A stretch of DNA of 63,718 nt from Mycoemilia scoparia (Eukaryota > Kickxellomycota > Kickxellomycetes > Kickxellales > Kickxellaceae). Below are positions 42,886 to 54,598 of the stretch, piece by piece; within the stretch, counting starts at the first letter, position 1, and every line of letters begins with the position of its first letter. The stretch lies in the NCBI GenBank assembly GCA_027575805.1, contig JANBPU010000091.1:1-63718 (forward strand), written 5' to 3'. The translations under genes were made by a program, and so were the position numbers. A model generated the notes under the pieces. It was not told the origin of the DNA. It did not search any database and saw nothing but the letters and a program-made list of their open reading frames with translations.

Positions 42886-43794
42886 TTAGATAGTCTTAAC
42901 CTCAAGACCTAACAAATCGTGTAAATAGAATTCGCTGTTAGCCATTGTTTAAACAGTATTGCAGACAAAAATCAGGGAGCAGAAGAATCAAGCGACATTA
43001 ACAATTGCGGCTTAAATCGTGATTTAATGCTCACAATCTCGTAAAAATAACTTACCAGGGGGGAAAGCTTCACGGAGCTTCTTGGCCTTGCCACCATCGT
43101 TGACAGAAAGGGTGTAGAGGAAGCGAGAGCCACGGACCTTGAACTTGGTGATGTTTCCGTTCTTCTTGATGCGGATGGCTGAATTTGAGCATTTATATCC
43201 AAAATTAGCAATTGTTACAAGAAATTTTCTCAAAGACAGTGATGTTTATGGCATAAATAAAACAGGTAGTTCATGCTTTGATATTTGTATACTTACACCT
43301 GACGTCTCTTCTGCGGGTGATTTCAAGGAAATTCTTGATGTCCTTAACTTCTTTGGCCTATTAAAAAACGAAATATATATTTGTTAATATTCTTTCTGTA
43401 AGATTAAAGGTGTTGTGTTGTTTTGTGCTGTGGTTAAAGTGGAAGACTGAGTCAAATATCATTCCACCTATATCGTGGCAGTATTGGAGTTTTAAGGGAA
43501 AGTTGAATATTTGGACAGATTGACCTAATGGCGAGTAAAGCTTAGAAGCATAATAACAGAATTCAATTTGCTCCCTTTCAGTCGAAGTTATAAACCCTTG
43601 TCGTTATTTGGGAGGCAAAGGTTTGAGCGTAAAATTGCCATGTGTGCACTGAACATCCATGGTTTGGAAATTATGCCACACGAACATTCGCACATTTCCG
43701 TTACTAAAATTCATCTTTGGATATCCGTATCCGCACGTATGATGCGCGGATGGATGGATGGATGGACATTGGCACATCCTTGGATACTCACCAT
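42886..43794 (-). CDS. RPL38: 60S ribosomal protein eL38, four exons
   Basis: Exons in transcription order: 43792-43794 (ATG alone, donor ATG|GTGAGT), 43297-43357, 43056-43178 and 42886-42908. The total is 210 nt, 69 aa, close to human RPL38 (70 aa). The protein reads 'MAKEVKDIKNFLEITRRRDV', then 'RSAIRIKKNGNITKFKVRG', 'SRFLYTLSVNDGGKAKKL', and ends 'FPPGLEVKTI'. Intron 1 is about 430 bp and begins immediately after the start codon, a common layout in fungal ribosomal-protein genes. The open frames visible at 42972-43233 come from reading one exon into the introns. eL38 is a small surface protein of the cytosolic large subunit. Confidence 0.95.
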
Positions 43795-44712
43795 TTGTAA
43801 TATAAGTTCACTACTACTTCTACACAAACTCGACGAGTATGTTGTTAGTTAAAATTGAACGGTAAGAGGAGGTGTGTCTGGATACGCCAAAGAATCCACC
43901 ATTGTAAACCCATCCGTCAAACCCCAGGCAGCCAACTAGCAGCACTCAGGTTAGTAATTCAAACTACATACAAACATGCTTTCAATACTATTCTCACCAA
44001 AAACGAGTTGATCTTGTGATTATCTTCAATGATCTGATTAGAGGACTGACTATCATTATTGAAGAAAAAGATAAAGATCGAGGTGGCTTGTATTGATCAC
44101 TGTGGTAAGCGTATGTTATTTTTAGACTGGTCTGGGAATTTGGCTTGAACCTGAGGTTGAGCCATTGCTTCATCACAAGATCATGGGCAAAAAAATAAGC
44201 ATAGAGCAACCTTTTGGTTAGAAAAGCATCATCAGCTATTCACTGTAGGGCCATATATATGCTGGTTTGGACATGGCATGATGTCGAGAGAACCTCTAAC
44301 TAAATATACTGGTATTTTATAACTTTACAGCAGGAGGCTTGTTAAACGCAAGTGCCAAAAAGAGCGCGCCCATAGAGTCCTTGTTCATAAAAACCTCACT
44401 GATTACACGGTATGAGTAATTAACAGCAGTGATAGCCTGCAAGTGATTGATTGCGATTCATTATAGATCGTCACCTCTCCATGTTGGACTTTTTCTGGCT
44501 ATTCTTTTAACGTATGTGTGTTTGTGCCTAAATCAGCCAGTCTAGGGTACTGATGAAAGCCCACAGCTTATAATTATATGCCAATTCTCTGATGACTTGT
44601 CGTCCTATCATGAACTTGATCTTTTCTATTCTTTACCTTAGTACCAATACTTCTGTGACTATTTTGTTCTAGTTGTATTTATATTGACCTTAACCTCTTT
44701 TTCTTAACCATT
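43795..44712. promoter_or_regulatory. Divergent upstream region of eL38 and HIS7
   Basis: 918 bp between two divergent ATGs. AAACCCATCCGTC at about 43906-43918, about 115 bp from the eL38 ATG, vaguely resembles Rap1/telomere-factor sites that drive fungal ribosomal-protein genes. I give it low weight. A pyrimidine-rich stretch precedes the HIS7 ATG. No Gcn4-type TGACTCA was found. Confidence 0.35.
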
Positions 44713-46687
44713 ATGTCTGCCACCACTACTAATAATCCTTTTTCTACTGCTGGTGGCCGTTCGACCCAGAGGTTGTTCCTACTCGATTACGGCGCTGGAA
44801 ATGTGCGAAGCTTGCTAAATGCCGTCCACAGCTTGGGCTACGAAATTGAATTTATTACCAAAGAGTCTGACTTTGATCTTGCTGACGTAAGTTAACCAAC
44901 AACACCCGGTATTATGCGTGTATACAGAGCATATAGGGCAGAAGTGGGTCTCTCTTTCTAACTCGGGGCATTATTAATAATGCCTGATCCAAGTAAAAAA
45001 CAGACTTGCTTGCCAAAAATTCTGGTGTTTTCTAGAAATCTAATGCGAGATAAGCTATATGCTCCATGAATCGGACTCCAATATCTAACAATGTTACCCA
45101 TTGCTTATATAGAAAATTATTTTCCCGGGGGTTGGCGCTTTTGGGTATGCAATTGAAGCAATGAAAAGCAAGGGTTTCTGTGAACCCCTCAAGAATTATA
45201 TTGCCTCTGGCCGTCCACTGATGGGAATCTGTGTTGGTATGCAGGTCCTATTTGAAGGCTCTGACGAAGCACCAGATGTGTCTGGCCTAGGGATAATTCC
45301 CGGTCGCGTCAGGAAATTCAAGGATACTAATAAGGCTGTCCCACAGATTGGGTGGAATTCAGTATCAAAAATTCCTCAATATACATCGGCTAATGGCTTG
45401 ACAGAAGACAGACACTTATCGTTTTCAGACGGCCAGAGGTTTTATTTTGTCCACTCTTATGCGGTTCCATTCACTGGAAACCCCGAGTTGAGTGACTGGG
45501 CTTATACCTCCACTCGCTACCGTGATGAGGCCTTTGTTAGCAGCATTTGGAAAGGCAACGTATTCGCCACACAGTTCCACCCCGAGAAGAGCGGAAAGGC
45601 TGGCGTTGAGCTGCTCAGGTCTTTCATCGAAAGCCCCTTCTTTTCTTCAGAACAGGGTAACTTGGAACTCCCTGCTAAGCAAAAGCTACAGCCATCCTCG
45701 TTCCTCCAGCCCGATCAGATTCCAGATGGTTTTACTGTTCGTGTGATCGCCTGCTTGGACGTACGTGCGAATGACCAGGGTGATCTGGTAGTCACTAAGG
45801 GAGATCAGTACGATGTGCGTGAGAGTGCTGAGGACGGTGGCAATGTTAGAAACCTAGGAAAGCCAGTCGAGTTGGCCGAAAGATACTACAAAGAGGGCGC
45901 TGATGAAATTGCTTTCTTAAACATCACATCCTTCAGAGATATACCATTTAAAGACACCCCCATGCTCGAGGTGCTCAAGCAGGCTTCCCGCACTATCTTT
46001 GTACCCCTCACCATTGGTGGTGGTGTGAGGGATATAACTGATCCGACAACTGGGGAGAAGTGGCTAGCAAAGAGGGTGGCTGGAGAATATTTCCGTTCAG
46101 GTGCTGACAAAGTGTCCATTGGGAGCGATGCTGTCTATGCTGCCGAGGAGTATTGGAAGAATAATAAGCAATGTGCTGGCAACACATCCATTGAGCAGAT
46201 TGCGGAGAGCTATGGTGCCCAGGCAGTGGTTATCTCTGTTGATCCGCGCAGAGTTTATGTCCAATCCCCTGAGCAAACTGCTCACTCAACCGTAAAGACC
46301 AAGTTTCCAGGTCCGAATGGAGAGCAGTACTGCTGGTATCAATGTACAGTCAAGGGTGGTCGCGAAGGGCGCGATCTAGACGTTATCCAGCTCGTCACTG
46401 CCTGCCAGGCCATTGGCGCCGGCGAGATTTTGTTGAACTGCATGGACAAGGATGGAACAAACTCAGGCTATGACCACGAACTTATTGGCAGCGTCAAAAA
46501 GGCGGTCCAGATTCCCGTCATAGCTAGCAGTGGGGCTGGCTGTCCCGCCCACTTTTCTGATGTCGTCGAGGAGTGCGGAGCCGAGGCTGTCCTTGCTGCT
46601 GGAATATTCCACCGCCGCGAAGTCCCAATCGCGGATGTAAAGGGCCACTTGACTCAGAAAGAAATCCCGGTACGGCCCTCACCTTAA
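44713..46687 (+). CDS. HIS7: Imidazole glycerol-phosphate synthase (bifunctional HisH-HisF)
   Basis: Two exons: 44713-44886 and 45113-46687 (donor GAC|GTAAGT, acceptor ATATAG), 582 aa; yeast His7 has 552. The class I glutamine amidotransferase half has 'LLDYGAGNVRSL', nucleophile Cys98 in 'MGICVGMQ', and His214/Glu216 in 'QFHPEKSG'. The cyclase half starts with 'VIACLDVRAND' (catalytic Asp about 274), followed by 'PLTIGGGVRDI', the second-Asp region 'VVISVDPRRVYV', and 'EILLNCMDKDGTNSGYD' and 'IPVIASSGAG'. It turns PRFAR plus glutamine-derived ammonia into IGP and AICAR, the fifth step of histidine synthesis, which also feeds purines. The fusion is standard in fungi and plants. Confidence 0.97.
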
Positions 46688-47858
46688 AACTCAACCAGGG
46701 TTCTTGCGTGGCTTTATTGGTTTTTATAAATACACCGTTTTATTATGCATCACTATTAATAAAAAGCTTTTATTGGCGTATTAACTATAGGCATTTTTAA
46801 AAAGTAATAGTGGTAAGCCCGTGCGGGATCAGCCTTGAGTTCTTTGCAATTTATAGCCTTGAAGACTACTTGGCAGGTGCCAAGGAGGCTAATAAAATAG
46901 AATCCTGGCATAACAGGAACATTAGTGTTAGTAAAACGAATAACATAATACTACACGGGATTACTTTTGTGCAGTCTTGCATTCCCCATGAACGAGGGGT
47001 GGTTAGCAATCAAATAATAATGCAGTTGTTTGTTGCTTAACGTTTGGCCAACTATCGACACTTTGCATTATTCGCAAGATCATATGCTTTTCATTGAATT
47101 TTGCTAAATAGAGCCATTTTACTGGTGACTGGTGCTATGGTTTGTTGATACCCCTTCACCAAAGAAAACGGTTTGCTTGAAATGGGAGAGCGAGTAGGAT
47201 TCGGTCCAATTTCGCTCCACAATTTTGGGCTTGCATAATTGTTTTTCTGGACAGAACACGTACACGTCTTTTCTGAGCTCATACTACCTAAATATTTTGG
47301 CGGGGAAATGTCAACCACATGTAATAGTCCTTCGGCAACTTAAATTTTTGGCATCCTGGGACTACACAACTTGATCTAAACCCGTTTTTGTTCTTTTTTC
47401 TTTTACAGAATTCTGTTATTTTGCTCACTCACAAGTTCCAAGTAAAGGTAAGCAACTACAGATCGACTGTATGCCCTGAATCTTGATCTTCTGCTTTAAA
47501 ACATGGGAGCAGACGATCACGACATGTAAGATTGATCGTCAACCCCCCCCCCCCTTTGCATTCGCTAAGTCCCATTTTTACTTGTCTTAGCTAGCTGTCG
47601 ATCACACCAGGTCAAGAAGGATTATCAATACTTTAAATGTCAGAAACAAACAGTTGGCAAGCCTCGCCATTAGCATCAGCGAGAGGTAATATATCCAAGA
47701 TATTTGATATCAACTATTGTCTTGACCTCTATGTCTTGAGCATAGCAGTCTCAGCTATTACACTCTCCTTTCATTGTTACTAATCTATACATCTTTAACC
47801 GGGTGCTGGCACACACGCACACACATACATATATGTATATATAGGTGATAACAAAAGT
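46688..47858. other. Intergenic region, upstream of the C2H2 factor
   Basis: 1.2 kb with a 12-nt C run at 47543-47554 and a CA/TA-rich stretch just before the next start codon. The open frame at 46810-47040 shows no domain. I see no gene. Confidence 0.5.
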
Positions 47859-50070
47859 ATGACTAATGAAGACGACTGTAGTGGGAGGCATCTTGATACG
47901 CTCAGTGACATCAGCCTGGATCCAGACGATAATTCGGCTCATGCAGGGGTCCCTGACCACATAGACAAACAGCATATAAAAAGTGGCAGTGACGATGACT
48001 GCATAACTACGGAGCCTTTTACGTCAATAGAAACCGGCCCCAGCTCAGATATTTCTTGCGACAATGAAACAGCAAAGATATTAGCGGAGGTTAAAGAAGC
48101 CCCACCAACGCCGACACCAACAATAGCATCAACAGTAATAAAAGCTAGCGCAGCGAAGCTAACGCCAGCAAATGAACCCGGAAAAACCAACTTGGTCTCC
48201 GACAAACCAGAAAATGTACTGGATGAAAATAATGTCCAGACTCCAACCACAAACCAAAGAGTTCCAGTCCAAGAGTCAAATGACTCCAATCTTGATGATG
48301 GCGATCAGACCAATCAAGAGTCGACGCAAAGCAATGGTGCAGTGGACTCAAATAAAGATAAATCATCTGCGGCCGCAAACACTGCTGCGGGTGGGATTAT
48401 TCAATGTCCTTATTGTAAAAAAGAATTTACAAGGCCTTCGTCATTGAGTACACACATCTACACGCACACTGGTGAAAAGCCACACGAGTGTACTTTTCCT
48501 GGCTGCAAAAAACGCTTTTCAGTACTCAGCAATTTGCGTCGGCATCTAAAGCTGCACAAAAAGCAACAAATCTTGCTTGATGAGGTTAATAGTCGTAATA
48601 TGAGGTTTCCCCTTAATAGAAGATACTCTATTAACATTTGTCAGCAGCAGCAGCTATCACAACAAGGTCCTCACCAACTACAGTCCTCTACGTTTATGTC
48701 AGGTATAAATCCAAGTAACGGGGGCGGTGCTGCTGTCAGTCCAAACGGAACTTGGTTTGCCTCACCTAGCTCATATCATCAGTACTGCGAGTCTAGCTGG
48801 GGGCAAGACTATTCCGATTTGGTTAGAAGCGGAGAAACAAGAATCCCAATATATCCACTAACAAGCCAGCAGCATGCTGCGCAAGACATTGGAAGACAAC
48901 AGTATGTGCCCGTTGATGTCAGCGATGACCCAGGCAAGGGATCTGCAATCGCTGGGTCCACTTCACAATTTGACAGTGGCGGCAGTGATTCAGGCAGAGC
49001 AAATCTAGATTCAAAGAACAAATCTTTCGTCAACGGTTGCACTCAAATCATACCTAGATATAATAGTAGCATCACTGGAGGTATCTGTGGTAGGCCGGTC
49101 GAGGGCATAACCAGAAGAGCTAGCGAAATGATTGGCTTTGACTCACTCCTACTAACGCAACCACTCAACTTCATGTCGTCATCCAACGAAGCCAATGGCC
49201 AGTCTGAACTAAGTGACGAGCGTATAAAACGCAGAAAGACCGAGCCAGTGGTGAACAGTGAAGATAATAGTAACAGCTATTTAAACAGATCAGCTGTCTA
49301 TTTGAAGGGTAAGATATAGATAGATAGATCTGTTATGATATTCAGCTGAAGCATGTTAAAGGACATCATTTAATACAAAAACACAAACACTATCTTTTAA
49401 AATAAATATAGAGATGAGACCTGCGGCCGATATGATTCAGGATTATAACTTAGGCGCCATGTCAGATTACCCACAAATGTATGACCTTGTCAGCTACCAA
49501 TGTGGCCATGGAGTTTCAGAGAATGGTAATAACACCATAGGCGGCTCTGTAGGTTCACTAAATATTTTCAATAGCTCTGGATATGCTCCAGATCTTGGTT
49601 TCTATTCCCAAAACAACTTTATTTCTCCTAAACAACAACACAACTCCAACCAAGATCAACAACAACGTCAGCCAACTAGCGTTCCAGGATTCCATGGTAC
49701 TCAATTCTTTACACCTACTGGAAAAGAAATCAAGCAAATATCGACAGGAGGCAGTGGTACAGGATCTAGATGCGGAGCGGAGGCAATGATGACCAATAAT
49801 ACCACCAATTCTGTCACAAACAGATCGGCATCAGGAAATAGCATTGGTATTGACAGCAATATGATGCATAGTATTGCCGCTCCGTTTTTGAATACAGACC
49901 AACATAGTCCGGTAGTATCTGCCCATATACCAAATAACTGTAGCAATACAGCAGAATCTGCAATTACAATTCCCGAAATATCATCCTTTGATTCGTTTAA
50001 CCATATGGTTGGTCATCATAGCAATTCGACTGTAAATTCAAATTTCTTCCATAAACTCCAAAATAACTAG
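47859..50070 (+). CDS. C2H2 zinc-finger transcription factor, two exons
   Basis: Exons are 47859-49308 and 49412-50070. The donor G|GTAAGA and acceptor AATATAG join two open frames in phase, giving 702 aa. Two adjacent C2H2 fingers lie at about residues 183-205 ('CPYCKKEFTRPSSLSTHIYTH') and 211-235 (C-x4-C...RRHLKLH type), linked by TGEKPHE. The rest is low complexity: an acidic/Thr-Pro N terminus and a Ser/Gly/Asn/Gln-rich C-terminal half. A patch 'DERIKRRKTEP' before the splice looks like a nuclear localisation signal. The family is broad and the target genes cannot be read from the sequence. The intron begins just after 'SAVYLKG'; without the splice the first frame stops at 49319. Confidence 0.85.
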
Positions 50071-50389
50071 TTTAACCGAGATGATCGATTTTATTGGACT
50101 TTTCAGCATCAATATTGTCATTCTATATTATTCTCCTCTCTCTTTCTCTATATATATCTCTCTCTCTTCTTTTTATATATACTATCTTGTACACTTGTAA
50201 AATGTTGATGCAATTTTCTTTTTTATATAGTTTTGTTTTTTTTGAAAACACTTGTATATATCTTGTACAGTTTCCTCCTCCCCCCCTCCCCACACACACC
50301 ACTTTTTCCAATTCTGTTTAATTCCCCAAATTCCCCCACTTTCTCTCCCTATCTTTAAAAAGAAGACCAATTGTAATAAATCTTGTATA

Positions 50390-50507
50390 TATGGATCATA
50401 ATTTTTGAAGGGTGAATTTTGGTGACCAGTGATTATAGGGGAATCCCAGCCAAATGGATGTCCAGTTGTACTAGTAAACTTTCACCCTTCAAAAATTATT
50501 ACCCATA
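50390..50507 (+). mobile_element. Element A copy 14 (subfamily 2, near-intact)
   Basis: TATGGATCATAATTTTTGAA to CACCCTTCAAAAATTATTAC. The core is GGTGACCAGTGATTATAGGG and GGATGTCCAGTTGTACTAG. Nearly identical to copy 4. Confidence 0.93.
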
Positions 50508-50648
50508 TGGGCAATAGTTTTTGAAGGGTACCTTTTTAGTGACCAATGATTATAAGAGCAATCACAACCAAATGAATGATGATTAATTTTATTGCTCATA
50601 GACTCCTAGAAAAATGAGTGACTAACCCTTAAAAAACAATCTCCTATG
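50506..50648 (+). mobile_element. Element A copy 15 (longer, diverged)
   Basis: TATGGGCAATAGTTTTTGAA to ACCCTTAAAAAACAATCTCC. It shares its left TA with the right end of copy 14 and has about 25 bp of extra interior sequence. Confidence 0.82.
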
Positions 50649-50815
50649 AATGAAGTAATATACTAGAATGTGTTATTACTACTTTATTGCGAATAAATTA
50701 AAGGATATCAAAAGAAGGAACTGCTGAAATGGTAAATGAAAAGTTATGTAAATAAAAGAACAATTGTTGGTATAAATAACAGTACGCGATGATCATCAAA
50801 AATGTTAAAAAGAGA

Positions 50816-53800
50816 TTATATGGCAGTTTGCTTGGATGAGGAGCCCCTCCGTTTAAACCATGGGAACTTGGAGTGCTTCTGACCAGCCATTGCCGCTCCT
50901 GAAGACGATTTATAGCCAACCCCCTTTGATCGGGGATCGGTTGTAAGAGTTTGGGATGAGTCATTGCCACTACTGCCACTACCAAGCTGAACATTCCTGT
51001 CAGCCAGATTTCCAATCATGTTGTTAACGAATGCCTGCCCAGATGAGTTGGCCGAAAGAAGGCTGCTGCTCTGATTGAAGCCCGAGTACAAAAGTTTTGC
51101 GGCAGGCGTTCCACTAGCAACTCCATTCTGCTCCATAGATTTGTACTTTTCTATGTCTAGAGGAACCCACTTTGGACCTGATGATCCACCACTTGCGCCA
51201 GACTTCCCTGTGGCTGTGGTTGCTATCGAAGCTTTGGTTGAGATTCTGCTGCTGTTGAAGAAGTCGGCCAGGGACTGTACTCCACCGTCGTTCCTGCCAC
51301 CCTCATCGCCAGAATCGTCACTGTCTGACACATCTCTGGCTACAAGACCACTGCGATTACTACGTACAGTTGTGCCACTATGCCCTGTAATTGTTCGCTT
51401 GGCTTTTGGTGGGCTGATGACTGGGGCTGTCAACTTTGGAATTGGTTTGGGCTGTCTTTGTGTGGATTTGGTCAAAGACCCACTGGTGCTGGAACTCACG
51501 CTTTTTGGTGTTAATAGCTGCTGCTGGTGCATCTTGTCTGACGTATCATCTTCAGACGACTCATCAGCATCCTTTGTAGCAGCACAGCAATCACCACTAC
51601 CAGCCTTTGTTTGCTTGGCCTTGGTGTACTTGTTTGTACCTGATACAAGTGCTAGCTTATTAATTCTTCCAAAGCTCAATGGTAGATCATTCTTTGAACC
51701 AGTACTTTCGCGGCTGGTAGCTCCTCCGCCTCCACCTGAGCTGCTAGTGTTGCTGTACCGCGATGTGCTAATGGCTATGTTGTTTACTGAAGCTTGATTA
51801 TTGAGGTTCTGCGTAATGTTATCAGGGACTACGCTAGCAGTGGGTATTTGGTAAATGCTTTCTGGAGAACCGCCATGCCTCATCGATGATCCAAAAATCA
51901 GATTTGTGGGTGTGCTACCACGACGGAACGGTGAAGCCGCCATCATAGATAATAGCACATTGTCTGGTGGAGGAATTCCTGTACCGCTAAGCAAGCCATC
52001 AGTATGGTCCTGGACTGCTAAACCTGCAATAACAATAAAGGCTCTCTTCCAGCCAGCAACCTCACGAGCACGGTCAATAAAGCAACGAAGAACCTCAACT
52101 GATACTTTGCGTTGTGATCCTCCACTGCCTGTCACTTCCTTTTTGAAGTCTGCTTGCTGATCCTTTACACTACTTCCGCTGTTCGATGCAATTGTTCCAG
52201 TGATACTATTAGAAATAGATGAGGATGATTTAATATCATTGTCGCTTCCGGCTGTTGCTACAGTGTTGCTTCGACTCTTTGTGCTACCAACAGAAGTGGG
52301 TTGGACATATGTACATGTCTGCACTATAGTAAGCAAATAACGTCCACCAAGACAACATATTTCGACCCACATGGATTTTGGATCAAGCATAATAATTGAC
52401 TGGGGCTCTACTGGTGCTGTGGAAGTGGTTTTTTCTGACTTCTGGGATCCATTATCACCGTTGCCACTGCCAACTTCAGAAAGATACTTTGGCTCTGAAG
52501 GATACACTGAAATACGATCTAGCTTGAGGATAAAAAAGCGACGACGGAATCCAAATCCTTGGTAGACCTTCTGGTTCATATAGCCCTTGTAAATGGCAGA
52601 CATTCCATCAGGCTGTGACAAAATCCTGGTTAAGGAACCTGGAGAAGTAGCAGATGCATTACCAGAGGTTTTAGCAGCAGAATCTCCTTCCTCCTTGCTT
52701 CTTGTTATAGATCCATCTGAACTATTTGCAAGACTCGAGACATCCTTTAAGACTAGTGTTGATCTTAGGCCTGGTACTGTTGAAACATCAGCTCCTCCAG
52801 CTGGTAATGACTGAATTTGCTCTGAGTGGGATCTACGATGTGTTTGATTGTTAAATGACGGAGATGAACTGGATTTGATTGTTGACATTTGGTGAATAGG
52901 GACGGGGCGGTAAGATGCAAGCGACTCAGCGGCCTGATCAGTGGTGGTGGTTGTCGTGGTAATGGTTTCAATAGAATCAGCACCGCTATTTTTCTTCTGT
53001 TGAGATTCATGAACACCCATCAAAACGCGATGCCATGTCTCATACTCGGCAGCATCACCTGTGCGGAAAATACAGCTTTGATGCACAGTGTGGATCATGA
53101 ATATGCTTCCACTGTTGCTGTGGCCGGCTGAGCCGCTCATTCCATACATGGCAAGGTCGACCAACGAAGACTGCATCTTTGAGTCCATGAACTTGGATGT
53201 AACAGAAGAATCATTTATACGATCCTGATCAATGAGCTCAAAATCTCCATTCAAGTCCAAAATACGTTCAGGGACACTATCACCTTTGTGCTTGAACATA
53301 CACAGACGGTTTCCTTTGAGCACGGTCCACCTTAGTTTCCAAGAAGAGGACATGCCCTTTGTGTGGAATCGATAGAGGAATCCGTCAGTGTAATGGCTAC
53401 CAAAATCGTTAGGCAAAAGGGGAACAAAATCAATAATGTTTTGCAACTCGACTACATCATCCATTTGGATTTGATATGAACTCAAAGTCCGGTTGGCATC
53501 CAGCCAGTGCCCAGCAGCTGTCCAGAAAAGACCGAATTGCTCACGGAAATGCTGAGACCAGTCATCAGCATGAATGTTGGCACTTGAAACGGAACTACCA
53601 TGTGCCCTATGGCCACCACGTCTTTCGGTTCTACCGGTTTTCCCGTTATTCGTTGTGGTGTTGTTGCCCCCACTGCTGTTGGAGCTAGAATTATTGATAG
53701 AAAGGCTGAGTCCCTTACGACGGAATTGGTCTACACTGGCTCTGCCCATCAACGGATTAGCTCCAGCATTATTGTTAGTGTTGCTATTGTTATTGAATCT

Positions 53801-54598
53801 GTTTTCATAATTGCTGTCATTGTTTTGGAATCCACTACCTGAACTACAGTTGCTGGTATTTGACATTGGCGAGGATTGTTGCCAAAGACTAAATCTTAGG
53901 AGACAAATATCACGGGCCTGGGTGACAGTGATGCCAGGCGGAAAAGTGATTCTCTTCCATTGGTCTTGGGAGACATACCTGATATGGAGAACTAAACTGG
54001 AGTTGGGTGATTGTTGTCCGCCACTAGCATTGTTGTTGTTATTGCTGCCGCCGATGTTGGTGCTGTTGTTATTTGTGTTTCCAGAAAAAGAAGACATTCC
54101 AGAACTTGTAGAGCTACTGGAAACACGCAAAGGAACATGTTGATGCTGATAATTAGTGGGATCCTGTTGTTGATTTGTGGCGGAGGAGGGCATTATAGAT
54201 GATGATATAAGATTTGCAGAAATAGCCGTTGTTCCTGCCTTGCTGCGACTGCTGTTACCATTGTTGTTAGGGTCCTGAGCACTGCTGCCATTACTGTCAA
54301 TGGAAAAGGCAGACCCTTTGCGGTCATATACAATCGGCGAAAAAGAACCAGCGTCAGTTGAAAGTGTAGGCGAAGCAGCACCAGCAGTAGCACCCATTTG
54401 GTGGGTGCTGGAGTTTTCAGACATATTATTAGCAGCAGCGGCACCACTTTTTACCGAGGATTGACTGGTCGAACGCACCACTGAGTGCGTGTTGGTGTTT
54501 GAGAAGCGGCTACCAAAACCACCGTCGATACTGGTTTCCCTTGCCAGTTCTTCTGGGATGGTATATGTTGTGTAGTGGCTAGGTGGAGGTGGAGACAT
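50816..54598 (-). CDS. RA/ubiquitin-like and double PH-domain scaffold protein
   Basis: 1260 aa, intronless. After about 200 low-complexity residues there is a Ras-association-like or ubiquitin-like stretch ('SLVLHIRYVSQDQWKRITF', residues about 203-245, completed by 'MDDVVELQNIIDFVPLLPND' at about 378-397 after an Asn/Ser insert). PH domain 1 is at about 404-530: 'TDGFLYRFHTKGMSSSWKLR', then 'WTVLKGNRLCMFKHK' and a closing 'AAEYETWHRVLMGVHES' with the conserved helix Trp. PH domain 2 (about 665-856, 'IYKGYMNQKVYQGFGFRRRF') is split by a Ser-rich insert and closes with 'AREVAGWKRAFIVIAGL'. The C terminus is Ser-rich, with a basic tail 'HSKFPWFKRRGSSSKQTAI'. A membrane-associated signalling scaffold is the likely role, inferred from PH plus RA-like domains; no named orthologue is offered. 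Confidence 0.82.
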   Translation of the reverse strand: MSPPPPSHYTTYTIPEELARETSIDGGFGSRFSNTNTHSVVRSTSQSSVKSGAAAANNMSENSSTHQMGATAGAASPTLSTDAGSFSPIVYDRKGSAFSIDSNGSSAQDPNNNGNSSRSKAGTTAISANLISSSIMPSSATNQQQDPTNYQHQHVPLRVSSSSTSSGMSSFSGNTNNNSTNIGGSNNNNNASGGQQSPNSSLVLHIRYVSQDQWKRITFPPGITVTQARDICLLRFSLWQQSSPMSNTSNCSSGSGFQNNDSNYENRFNNNSNTNNNAGANPLMGRASVDQFRRKGLSLSINNSSSNSSGGNNTTTNNGKTGRTERRGGHRAHGSSVSSANIHADDWSQHFREQFGLFWTAAGHWLDANRTLSSYQIQMDDVVELQNIIDFVPLLPNDFGSHYTDGFLYRFHTKGMSSSWKLRWTVLKGNRLCMFKHKGDSVPERILDLNGDFELIDQDRINDSSVTSKFMDSKMQSSLVDLAMYGMSGSAGHSNSGSIFMIHTVHQSCIFRTGDAAEYETWHRVLMGVHESQQKKNSGADSIETITTTTTTTDQAAESLASYRPVPIHQMSTIKSSSSPSFNNQTHRRSHSEQIQSLPAGGADVSTVPGLRSTLVLKDVSSLANSSDGSITRSKEEGDSAAKTSGNASATSPGSLTRILSQPDGMSAIYKGYMNQKVYQGFGFRRRFFILKLDRISVYPSEPKYLSEVGSGNGDNGSQKSEKTTSTAPVEPQSIIMLDPKSMWVEICCLGGRYLLTIVQTCTYVQPTSVGSTKSRSNTVATAGSDNDIKSSSSISNSITGTIASNSGSSVKDQQADFKKEVTGSGGSQRKVSVEVLRCFIDRAREVAGWKRAFIVIAGLAVQDHTDGLLSGTGIPPPDNVLLSMMAASPFRRGSTPTNLIFGSSMRHGGSPESIYQIPTASVVPDNITQNLNNQASVNNIAISTSRYSNTSSSGGGGGATSRESTGSKNDLPLSFGRINKLALVSGTNKYTKAKQTKAGSGDCCAATKDADESSEDDTSDKMHQQQLLTPKSVSSSTSGSLTKSTQRQPKPIPKLTAPVISPPKAKRTITGHSGTTVRSNRSGLVARDVSDSDDSGDEGGRNDGGVQSLADFFNSSRISTKASIATTATGKSGASGGSSGPKWVPLDIEKYKSMEQNGVASGTPAAKLLYSGFNQSSSLLSANSSGQAFVNNMIGNLADRNVQLGSGSSGNDSSQTLTTDPRSKGVGYKSSSGAAMAGQKHSKFPWFKRRGSSSKQTAI

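Larger units (their letters stand above)
50071..50815. other. Convergent spacer with tandem element A copies 14 and 15
   Basis: Pyrimidine-rich 3' UTR-like sequence of the C2H2 gene (about 50120-50350, many T/C runs), then two element A copies back to back up to about 50648, then the 3' end of the PH gene. Confidence 0.6.

Noticed and set aside
44545..44605. C/D-type snoRNA candidate upstream of HIS7 (TGATGA ... CTGA)
   Set aside because: No closing terminal stem and no clear second box pair; short motifs of this kind occur by chance.
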